A stretch of DNA of 64,000 nt from Blattamonas nauphoetae (Eukaryota > Preaxostyla > Oxymonadida): positions 186,001-250,000 of the forward strand of contig JARBJD010000013.1 of NCBI GenBank assembly GCA_033064195.1, given 5' to 3'. This document shows positions 53,310 through 62,800 of this stretch, piece by piece. Below the pieces are notes generated by a model, which did not search any database, was not told the DNA's origin, and was given only the letters and a program-made list of their open reading frames with translations. The position numbers and the translations under genes were made by a program. Each line of letters begins with the position of its first letter. Positions within the stretch are counted from its first letter, which is position 1.

Positions 53310-54970
53310 CAGGCATTTGAGTGGTGGGATCAAAACAGGTAAAACTGGGATCAATTGATCCCAGTCCCCATTTTTTGACTGACATCACTTTCTTAAATAA
53401 GCGTTTCGAGATTTTTCTCATTAAATTACATCTTGGATATCCAAATTCTCAGAAAAACGTATTTTTTGATGATTCTCGAGCATTCCGATCGAAATGATTC
53501 TTTAGGAGAATGGGGTCGAGAACAAGAGTGAGGAAGAGTGGAGAAGAGCGATGGGATCAGAACGATTTATCTCCTCCACTATAAACAATGTCATCACGAC
53601 ACGAAAGACAAGTGTATGGCATTGAACCAACGAGCATAAATGGAAAAGCGGATCTCTCGTTTCTGGAAGATCTGGAATAAGGAACTTTGGAAAGAAAAGT
53701 TTGAATCGCTATTCTCTCGAACCCTCTCATGATATCTCTGTCAGATCGTCGATTTTGCGATCATATGTGAAGTTGAGTGGAATTCCGAATCAATAGTGTG
53801 ATTGATTCGCCTGCAATGCATCAGTCTGTGACGTTCTTCTCATTCTGTTTTCAGTTGTGACATACACAATCACGTTCTCGATGAAATGGCTGCTGACATG
53901 GGCAGCGGATCCGTCGTCGATGTGGGTGGCGGGGATGGGCTATAGATGGCTACCCTTTGTGTCAGGAACGATAGTCAATCTTGCGATGACGGATAACGTG
54001 CAGTTTGACATTATTGTTCGGGAAATCAACCAGATTATTGACCTTCTGGTGCAGTTGGTGCTGTTGACCGCGCTGTTGGTTGGGCTTTTGGATTCGTCGT
54101 CACTGTCGAGCATCTGCGTGATGGTTCGTGCGGAGGTGGACGATCGAGTTCAGAAAACATTAGAATCGATTCATGGGATTCGGGTATGTTCCTTTTGTGT
54201 TTGTGACATGTTTTGATTGCCGTTCAGGTGATCTCGATGAACTGATGGGAAGAGCCGATGAAGAAGGCGATTTCCATGATTCGTGAGCGAGAGATGGACT
54301 TCATTGGGTAAACAGAGAACCGGAAGAACATCCCTGCCTTCTCCTCCCAAAAACGATCACCAACCAAACATTACTAAATCTCGATTCGTCCCAAACAATA
54401 CTGCTCCTCATCGCCTCCTCATCCTCCCATCTCCCTCACTCACTCACCACCGCTCGCCCACCGACGTCTCCCGCACTGTGCAGTCGTCGCTACTGTCGTC
54501 TTCGTCGTCGATCCAAACCGCGCTGCACTTCCAAAAGTGTGCATCTCTCGGCTGTTCTTGCTTTCAATTTTTCAAAGTCGCTCTCCTTATTCGCTATCCC
54601 AATCTCCCATAGTCGGTCTCCTTCCTTCTAAGGCAGTTCAGCTTGTCTTTCCCAGAAATTTTCATTTCTCACTCATCACTTGTGTTTTGGACATACCATC
54701 AATTTTAACCGTAGGAAAAAGAATAAATCACCGAGTGTTCTTCGGATCACCTTCAATACCTCTGAAATTATTGTCAATCGGTCGTACTGAAAGCGATAAA
54801 AAGTTCACTTGTTTTTGTTCGATATAATGAACATTTTCATTTCATCTCTTTTTGCTATTCAGATATCATATATTTGAAGAAGGAAAATAATGAAAAGAAA
54901 CGAAACAGTATTGTAGAAATTAACTGGGATCAGATCCGACTGGGATCACTGGGATCGAATCAGAAGCCTG
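53310..54970 (-). mobile_element. hAT-like element carrying a captured host exon
   Basis: The ends CAGGCATTTGAGTGG (53,310) and CAGAAGCCTG (ending 54,970) are inverted relatives, and CCAATATG lies on both sides (53,302-53,309 and 54,971-54,978), a perfect 8-bp duplication. Its ends match the short copy at 41,856-42,375. No transposase is present. The interior holds an exon-like host sequence (53,855-54,240) and further coding-like traces up to 54,600. Confidence 0.8.
53855..54243 (+). pseudogene. Captured host gene fragment in the hAT-like element
   Basis: An acceptor (TTTTCAG, ending 53,854) opens an exon that runs to 54,183 and ends at GTATG. The 44-nt intron 54,184-54,227 ends CGTTCAG and leads to a short last exon with a stop. 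The peptide includes FSMKWLLTWAADPSSMWV, NVQFDIIVREINQIID, LVQLVLLTALLVGLLDS and RAEVDDRVQKTLESIHGI. It looks like a helical protein, possibly with one hydrophobic helix that is membrane-embedded or buried. GC content is higher than in the flanking transposon sequence. The parent gene is not in the window and I do not recognise the family. Confidence 0.5.
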
Positions 54971-55265
54971 CCAATATGTATCTTTCAACCCCCATGTTCC
55001 GGGTTTAGGAGAAATTCCGGGTTTTGAGTGGATCTATAAAACGGCGTTTTTTCACTTTTTTCATAAATTTCATCAATGATCATCCAACAGTTTTCTCAAT
55101 GTCCGGTTGTTTCTGGGATTTATTCCATGGATTCAATTCTTATTGTGTTAACATCGTTTTGAACGAATTTGAAGAATATTTGATAATCGGACGAACTGCT
55201 TGCGAAGAAAAATCAAAAAGGCGAAAAAGCAACCCAAAATTATCTCAACTACCGCAAGGGGATTT

Positions 55266-55815
55266 TTTTCAAAATTTTCCGAAAAAAATAATTCTCAACA
55301 AAAGATCCATATTGGTGAAAACTTTATGTCCGAACTATGTCTGGTTGTGGAGATATGATCAAAACAAATTTTCACAATCCTAAGCTTAATATACTGGCAA
55401 ATCAGTATTTGACCATGCATTTCCACCCAGGTCCCCCCAGGATTTTTCATTTTTCAAAAAATTGTTATTTCAAGAGAAAACCATCCCAAACCACCAGAAA
55501 TCAAACGAGAAAGAAAAATCATAAACAGGCGCGGAGGAATATGGTCAGGAAGTTTGGATCCTCTAAGCTTAAATGTTAAGGACCTCCTATTTTGGAGCCA
55601 AAAAAGGGGCCAAAACAGACTCCTAAATAGGAGACCCCAGCCAGGGATCCTATTTTGGAGGTTCGATTTCCACCTCAAACAATTCCCGGAGTCGTGATGA
55701 TGATGGACACAAAAAAAGTGGGACCCAAAAAATTTTGGGTTCGGAGTAATTTGGAGATATGGGTTCAACACCTCCGAAAATGGGCCGGGTTATTTTACTT
55801 TCACGGGTTATTTTA
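55266..55815 (-). repeat. Right terminal inverted repeat of the Polinton-like fossil
   Basis: Complement of 47,327-47,873, ending CACGGGTTATTTTA. The only visible length difference is one base in an A/T run. Confidence 0.9.
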
Positions 55816-55823
55816 GTACTATA

Positions 55824-58685
55824 GCGGATAAATCAGGAAGGATGACGATCACTTTGAGCACCTTCGACGTGAAGATTGATCTGACTCGTTCGCTGGTTGT
55901 CTGCTCAGCCGGAACACTCATCATCACTCAATCAGCATTCACGTCGACAGGATCAGACGTTTCCATCAACTGTCCACTTGTTGCGTCTTCCCCACTCTCC
56001 CCCGTCTCCTCCCTCTTTTCCAACTCTGCGACCGAATCGTTGAAAGTTGAAATGGACACTGTGGCCTTTTCAAATCTGAAGGTGGATGGAAATGTGGATG
56101 GAGTTGTGCATTTCGAGGGAGCCGACAATCTCCACCTGAAGAAAGTGAGTTTTGTGAGTGTGTTGTGTGGTTCAGAAGAAGCAGTTCGGATTGTTGTTGT
56201 TGGTTGGGACGTGGGAGGAGTGATTGAATATGATGCAGAATCTGGCTTCCCGAAACGAGGAACGGGATTTGATGAATTGTACAAATCGCTGGATCTGTCA
56301 GCACCACTTTCAAGTGTCTATCGAACAGCCACTCTCCTGCTCTACTTTCACCGCACGACGGCCGAAACGATTTCTGTGAGTTCTGAAGGTCGAGATGGGA
56401 TTTGGTGTGGTGACTCGACGTTCCATTGCCTGAGCTTGAACGAAGCAGATGTTCATCTCCAACCTGCCTATCCGTCGCGAATTGTGGTGGGGATGGGAGC
56501 TGTGCTGAACTCGGAGCTGGATCTGACTCAGGACCTGACTGAAATCAAAGCGATGGGAGGAGAGAAGAGTCGTGTTGATGTGTTGAGAGATGGAAGTCTC
56601 GTGAACCAAGCAGACACACTCACTCATTCTCTGACACTGGACACGCTTGTCTTCTCTCTCTCGGCTGGTCGGACGACATCTCTTCTTGTGTCTCGAGGAG
56701 GAAAACTGACTCTAACCAGTTGTTCATTCACATCGTCAGATTCGTCCGCATTGACATCAAAACTGGTGGAGGTGAGTGGAGGAACCGTTGAACTGAACAA
56801 AGTTGATCTGTCGTCGATCTCATTCTCTTCCGCTCTTCTCTCGTTCTCCTCATTTGTGTCGGTTGGTCTTCAAAACGTGTCGCACAGATCGTGTTCGTCT
56901 CACTCTCTGATGTCTTTCGAAGGAGGCAGCTCGACAGAATCTGCGATTGAGATGCGAGATTGTGTTTTCAAAGGCGAACCAACACCAGCGCCTTCGTCGA
57001 ATGAGGACGACTCGCTTTGTGAGTGGGAGAGTGGATTGATTGCGATTGAGAATTGTTCTTTTGAAGGATTCTACACAACATTCTCGCAACTTCCACTTGG
57101 AGCTCTTGGTGTCATCGATTCGCATGTCTCTCTGAAGACAAGCCAGTTCGAACTGAATGGACCGCGTGTCTCCTCGTTTCCTTCTCTGAGCTGGAACATT
57201 GCTTGTACTGGCTCGAGTGTGATTGAGTTGGATTCATCGTCTTCAGATCAGATCACATCTCATTGGATATCAGCGTCGGACTTGTGTGTTGTGAAGCGAA
57301 GTGACGAATCGCAGATTTCTGAACCATTCTTCATCCCAACCCTCTCACTCGACGCTTGCTCATCGACATATTCGTCGAAGACGAAGGATTATTCAGTTGT
57401 GATTTCTGGAATGTCGTTGATTCCATGTGGCCTTTCTCTGATTGTGTTCGAAGTGAACAACATCACTGAAGGGAAATCACTCCCATTTGTTCTTCCCTCA
57501 TCGTTCGCTTCGCACCACAATGACACGTCCATCTATCTTGAGCTTCCAGCCTCATCTTTCAAAGGGCTGGACGCAAAATTTGCTTGGAACGCGTCACTGA
57601 GATTTGGGAAAGATGGTAGGACGTCATCATTCCGAATGAAACGAACAGACAAAGAAATCCGAGCAGAAGCGATGGGAAAGACGCTTCCGTGGCTGATTCC
57701 TCTGATTGTGTCGATCTCTGTCCTTCTGCTTGTGGCTGTGGTTCTGATCATTCTGTGTTGTCGACGAAAAGGCAAGACCACACAAAACATGAGTGAAATG
57801 AAAGAACAAGATGCGATCCAGATTGAAGAAGAGAAAATTGATGTTGAGCAGGAGACTCGACAGGGTGTTCATGTGAACGACGCGAAAGATCCCCTCAGCA
57901 CCCATCCAAAAGAGGACACGAAGAAACCAGACAACATTCCATCGTCGTCGTTTGATCATTTTGAGAATCTTGTTGAAGCACTGCATTGTGGGCAGCGACT
58001 GGAGATGCGAGTTGTGCGCGAACAGGACACGCTTTACAACATTCTGCATGTGTTTCCAGAAAAGAAGAACACGATTGTGAAATCAGTGATTTCTCGTCAA
58101 CTTGCACTTGGATTGATGAAAGTGGCTGAAACATCGATGAACGCGACAGTTCTGACGCATTTGTCGTCTCATTGGGTGATGTTCGACTCGACTGGAAGTG
58201 TGTGTCTGAAAACACGAGAGTCAACTCCAGTGAACGTTCCATCGATTCCTCCCCCAAACCCAAATGCTCTTCCAAATGAGGATCAGAAAGGGGGAAATCC
58301 ACAGCATGTGAACCTTGCGCTGGAAGGACAACGATGGAGAGCGCCTGAAGTGGCGAAAGCTGAGAATGAGACGATGACTGGAAATGAACAAGCAGTTGTT
58401 GATGGGCGGAAAGCGGCAGTTTTTAGTCTTGGCCTGGTCTTATGGGAAATTGAGACTGGTTGTGTTCCGTTCGCAGAGCAAGATGCGACGAACGCTCAGC
58501 GACAGCTGGGAACTGGAGTTCTTCCGAAGATGGATGGGATTGGATCAGAAATGAAAGATCTGATCTGCGAGTGCCTTCGACTGAACCCGTCAGAGCGTCC
58601 CTCGCTCTCCGACGTGTCGGAATGTCTGATCTCAATCGCCACATCAAATCCGACAGATGAGGAAGAGCCACACTCCGACAAGTAA
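55824..58685 (+). CDS. C-terminal half of the split gene: beta-helix, membrane span, pseudokinase
   Basis: An open frame runs from the insertion boundary; the first ATG is 55,842 (947 residues). Residues 1-600 continue the beta-helix, with a cap motif (WCGDSTFHCLSLNEA, about 186) and strand-turn repeats. A single span (IPLIVSISVLLLVAVVLIIL, about 617-638) with CCRRKGK leads to a kinase-like domain (about 700-935). It keeps RWRAPEV (APE segment, 831), FSLGLVLWEIETGCVPF (helix F, 860) and LNPSERPSL (Arg of the C-lobe, 917). The catalytic loop is HLSSHWVMFDSTGSVCLK, with no HRD aspartate and no DFG; no glycine loop or VAIK lysine is seen. It should therefore be a pseudokinase. Cut from its signal peptide, this half would need a new start to be made at all. 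Confidence 0.85.
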   Translation, partial: ADKSGRMTITLSTFDVKIDLTRSLVVCSAGTLIITQSAFTSTGSDVSINCPLVASSPLSPVSSLFSNSATESLKVEMDTVAFSNLKVDGNVDGVVHFEGADNLHLKKVSFVSVLCGSEEAVRIVVVGWDVGGVIEYDAESGFPKRGTGFDELYKSLDLSAPLSSVYRTATLLLYFHRTTAETISVSSEGRDGIWCGDSTFHCLSLNEADVHLQPAYPSRIVVGMGAVLNSELDLTQDLTEIKAMGGEKSRVDVLRDGSLVNQADTLTHSLTLDTLVFSLSAGRTTSLLVSRGGKLTLTSCSFTSSDSSALTSKLVEVSGGTVELNKVDLSSISFSSALLSFSSFVSVGLQNVSHRSCSSHSLMSFEGGSSTESAIEMRDCVFKGEPTPAPSSNEDDSLCEWESGLIAIENCSFEGFYTTFSQLPLGALGVIDSHVSLKTSQFELNGPRVSSFPSLSWNIACTGSSVIELDSSSSDQITSHWISASDLCVVKRSDESQISEPFFIPTLSLDACSSTYSSKTKDYSVVISGMSLIPCGLSLIVFEVNNITEGKSLPFVLPSSFASHHNDTSIYLELPASSFKGLDAKFAWNASLRFGKDGRTSSFRMKRTDKEIRAEAMGKTLPWLIPLIVSISVLLLVAVVLIILCCRRKGKTTQNMSEMKEQDAIQIEEEKIDVEQETRQGVHVNDAKDPLSTHPKEDTKKPDNIPSSSFDHFENLVEALHCGQRLEMRVVREQDTLYNILHVFPEKKNTIVKSVISRQLALGLMKVAETSMNATVLTHLSSHWVMFDSTGSVCLKTRESTPVNVPSIPPPNPNALPNEDQKGGNPQHVNLALEGQRWRAPEVAKAENETMTGNEQAVVDGRKAAVFSLGLVLWEIETGCVPFAEQDATNAQRQLGTGVLPKMDGIGSEMKDLICECLRLNPSERPSLSDVSECLISIATSNPTDEEEPHSDK

Positions 58686-59137
58686 CCCCTCTAAACTCCT
58701 CTTTCTGTCGTCGTTTTGACCATTCCTCACTATCCATTTCGGATTCCGAATGCCAAACGTCTCACTTCATCGGTAGTTGTGAATCGCTCATTCTTTTCAT
58801 ACGCCATCGTTTTTTAACACACTCACTCACTGGTTCTTTCTTTAGGATGCATTCGATGTGTCCTTTCTCTCCATTCATCAAAACATTCACACATTTCATA
58901 AACCATACTTTCAAACAACCCAAATTGATTGCTCTTCATTCTTCTCCGTTTTTACCAGCTCATTCTGACAACTTATTTGCTTTTCTTCTGACTGAACGTG
59001 GACGCAGATGTCATGACTGCATTCTCATTTTCGTGTCATCAAATGGTCACCCATTGTCGTCAACAACATTCTGTCCCTTTTTTTAACATCTTCATTTGAA
59101 TTCTTTTCGCTTTCTGTTTCCTCTCTGCCGATTGCTA
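58686..59137. other. Intergenic spacer
   Basis: The 3' flank of the pseudokinase gene; no supported gene or repeat before the TA at 59,136-59,137. Confidence 0.4.
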
Positions 59138-59522
59138 CAATTGTTGGACAATTTTGGGAAATTGGAAAATGCCGGAAAAAAGACACACAAAATGCGAACC
59201 TTTTCTCCAGCTCCAAATCATGTCATGTCACAATACGACACTTCCATTCGTCGCGATGTTGAGAGTTCTCTGGGAGAACGACAGACCATCACCAGTCGAT
59301 CTCATGTCAGAAAATGTGTTGGACTGTCAGACCGACTGAATTAATCGGCTCAATCAGATTTTGTTGGATAGAGCGTGCTGAAGACGAGATGGAGAAGGAG
59401 TTGGTGGATGGGAGGACTCGACTTTGTGGAAGGAAGTTGCAGTTGAGAGTGGTCATCAATCGGCCGATGAACGCGCATGGGATCAACAAAGTTTCCAAAT
59501 TATCAAAATTGTCCAACAACTG
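59138..59522. mobile_element. Pogo-type MITE, 385 bp
   Basis: CAATTGTTGGACAATTTTGG at 59,138 and the complement of CAAAATTGTCCAACAACTG ending 59,522 match the terminal repeats of the pogo element at 39,182. TA flanks both sides (59,136-59,137 and 59,523-59,524). The interior is unrelated to the transposase gene and includes a protein-like stretch (ERAEDEMEKELVDGRTRLCG). It is a non-autonomous passenger that the 456-residue transposase could act on, or another capture. Confidence 0.75.
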
Positions 59523-59842
59523 TAATTCGGTATTTTTTCTTCCGAGATGTTGGAGAGTTCACCCACATGCCCAAAGAGTCAAAGGAACAAATGTTTCCTT
59601 CTCTGGATTTCATCTTCACCATCTTTTTTGAACTCCCTCATCAATTTTCTCTCAGTTTTTGAAGATCTCAGAAGTTGGACGAGCATCTCGTCCTCCATTG
59701 TCTTCTCAATATTCATCTCCCCTTAAAGTTGTTTTTTCTTGTTTTTTGTCTGACGATTCATGGTGTGGTTGTGAGTGATTCTTGATCAAACCATTCTTTC
59801 GTTTTGATCACTTGCAGGAATCACCGAATAGACCGACTTTCG

Positions 59843-62800
59843 ATGATCGTTCTCCTTCTCCCTCTCTTCCTCCTATCCTCACACTCATCACCACACGAAC
59901 ACAACGTCATCACCGGAATCCCTCTCGAAACGATTCTCTCAAACCGGAAACGGAACTCCGAACGATCATCCTCGATCACCACATCACACCTCCCAAATGG
60001 TGTATATACTGCTGACTCTCTTCTTCTGGAGTCGATCTCGCTTCTTTTGATTGGGGACGAGAGAACAAGCCTTCATCATTCTCCATTGACGCAATGGCAG
60101 AACAAGCAAGACAGTCGCTCTTCGGGAAGACAAGGGAAATCATGGAGAAGTTGTCACAGTATTTTTGACTTGGACAATTCAACAGTTTCAGTGACATCAA
60201 TGTCAGCGTTTTTGAGCCGAAATGAGAACTCGAAAACAGGAATTGGAAAAAATGCAATTTCCCGATATTTTGGAGGATCGCTGGCCACACTCACCGCATC
60301 ATCGATGGTTGTATCAGATTGCACTTTATATTTGGACGGGACGACTTCTCCGTTCATTCTGAAACCGTCATCATTGGACAGTGCGCCATCCACGGTCGAG
60401 TTGGTGCACTCCAAAATTGTTGCCTCAATCGCTGTAATGGGGCCAGTGAGTGAGATTGAATCATCCGACACACCCTGTCAGTTCGATATAGTGATTTTCT
60501 CGACCGATCTCGCCTCGATTTGTGTGGTGGATGGAAACAGTCTCTCGTTCCGCCATTCAGACAACAGAAATGATGATAAGATCTCCCTTTCGACAGTTTC
60601 GTCATCGTTAATCTCGAATTCGTTCACAAACGTGACATCCGCGTCAAACCACCATTCTCTCGAGATCTCTGCTCTTTCTCAGCGATGTGTTGGATCGTCC
60701 ATCACCCAATCAGTCGGAGCGCTTCAGGGGACAGTTGTTTCCGACTTCAACTCTGGTGGGTCACTCCTCTGCTCGAACACGACCTTCGCCAAATGCACCA
60801 CCGCACCAACTGTATACAAGGACATTCTCATCCACAGGACAGTCAACATGTTCTTTTCAAAGTATTCCCAAAGCTACCGTCCCGAATTCCGCTTCGAAGA
60901 CACAGATTTCTCAGCTCAGAAACAATTCAAGTTTTGGTCACACAATCAGTTCAGAACCATGTGCCCAAATGGTCCCTTTATTTTCTTCACCACAAGTGTC
61001 TCGCCAATCATTTTTTCGAATTGCTCGTTCAGCGAATTCGTCAGAGATCCAGACGATGGTTACTTCCGTGGGGGATTGGCCATCTTAATCCAAACACCAG
61101 CACCTGTGACCATCACATCCTGCACATTCTCCGACCTTCCCAACGACGCCAATGGTGCCGCAATTTATTCAGAAACCGCATACACAGAGCTTACTCCAAC
61201 ACTCTTCATCGAAAAATCAACTTTCACTCGATGCTCCTCGTATCTTGGTGGAGCGGTGTATCTCGATAGCAGTGGCCGACACTCCATTGTCTCGTCCATC
61301 TTCACAAACAACAGTTGTTCCAGCTCTGGTGGTGCTTGCATCTCCTATGATTGCGAGTATTCGTACTGTCGTTTTTGAGGAGAACAGTGCATTTTCACAA
61401 GGAGGTGCAATTTACGAGATTGGATGCATTTCGCTCAGATTTTGTCAGTTTCGAAAGAATTCTGCTGCGGATTGTCCAGATTGGTCTAGCGTACACCCAC
61501 CTGAGACGCTTTTGGGATGCTCGCGTTCTGAGGATGATTGGGAGGGCGATTCGGAAGTGGTGGTGATGGAGAATGGGAAGGGAGAGGAGTGTTCAGCATC
61601 GCAGCCGTGCAGCGAGCTCTCCAAAGGACTGAGCAAAGCATCAATGAATGGAAAGAGGACGATCCATGTGGGATCAGGATGGACAGGCTCCGCGACGATT
61701 GTCGAATCAGTTGGTCCTCTGACGCTTCGAAGCTTTTGTCAGCTGGATGAAGAGTCCAGAAACCCACAATCTCCCATTTCGTCATTTTCCATCACAGTTG
61801 GACAAGACTCAAACATCACCTTGGATTCTCTCTCGCTCTCACCTGCAAACAGCCTTCCGCTGTTGAAGTGTGAGTCGAGTGGAGGAAGTGTGGAAGTGGT
61901 GAACGTCCAAATTGCGAACATCGAAGGAATCTCCGCTCCTCTCTTCGTGTTCTCAAGCGGCTCACTCACAATGAAGAGATCTCGATTTGAGAATCTTTCA
62001 CTTGTTACAGGCAATCTGTTCTCGATTTCCGGTTCGGCAGATGTGTCCATCGAAGTAGTTCTCTTCCGAAAGATCGACACTTCATCAAGTCTGTTCATTG
62101 CCTCGTCTGGAGGATCGTTGCTGTTGAGCCAATGTCTGTTCTACACGATCACTCGCACACTTGGAGAAGGTGCTGCTGTCATCGACGTGAATGAATGTGA
62201 CTCGTTTCGCATTGCCTCCTCCACTTTCTCACATTGTCACTCGAAAGAGGGGCTAGCTGGAGCGCTGTGCCTCACTCTGACAGATTCTTCGATTTTCGAA
62301 CCTGCAGCATTCTTCCTGAACAACACTGGAAAGACAAAAACCTCTGCACACGACATCTTCATCAGTGGAATCAGCCCATCACAGCAGAATCCTTATTTTT
62401 ATGTCAGTGTGAACTCCTTCAGTGCGTATCCTCAGGTCATCGACGGATCTAACCCACATCCAGACATCCTCCCTGCAATCAATGGCAGAGTGATGAAGGA
62501 ACACACACTCTCGTCGATGGAGACGCAGAATCAACAGCACATCTTCGCGCGGGATCTCAACTCCATTGACATCCAACAGGTTCTCACCTCTCAACACAGA
62601 CTGACCCTCGAGATCGTAGACACAACCACAATCCCAATCGTTTTACCATATCTCCAACTCGTCTCATCGTTTCTAACCATTAAAACCCCACAATCGTCAT
62701 TCCTTCAACATATCCAAAAAACGCCAGAATCTGAAGGCTCTTTCTTCGTCGCAACAAATTCTGCCAATATCAATTTTGCTTCCCTGTATTTCATCGTATC

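Larger units (their letters stand above)
52767..55036. mobile_element. Second MITE with TAA target duplication, split by a hAT-like element
   Basis: The ends TAGATCCACTCAAAACCCGG (52,767) and CCGGGTTTTGAGTGGATCTA (ending 55,036) are perfect complements and continue through CTAAACCCGGAACATGGGG. TAA follows at 55,037-55,039 and precedes at 52,764-52,766, the latter shared with the neighbouring MITE. Inner arms at 52,835-52,900 and 53,235-53,305 also pair. Without the nested insertion it would be about 600 bp. Its interior resembles the interior of the first MITE (CTCCACAACCAGCCATCCGTTTT in both), so they are related families. Confidence 0.7.
47324..55819. mobile_element. Polinton/Maverick-like fossil with 550-bp inverted repeats
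   Basis: An 8.5-kb insertion splits the beta-helix gene. Its terminal inverted repeats are about 550 bp and almost identical, and TATAG lies on both sides (47,319-47,323 and 55,820-55,824). Parts from left to right: left repeat, a 28-bp minisatellite, minus-strand coding remnants, a capsid-like gene piece, two nested MITEs (one holding a hAT-like element), a short unique stretch and the right repeat. Long TIRs plus a capsid-like gene suggest the Polinton class, inferred with moderate confidence. It is clearly broken: no polymerase or integrase is recognisable and there are at least three later insertions. Near-identity of the TIRs suggests a recent arrival. Confidence 0.55.

Noticed and set aside
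54283-54612. 109-residue Ser/Pro-rich frame inside the hAT-like element
   Set aside because: Low complexity with no start context or domain. It could be UTR of the captured gene but cannot be supported.
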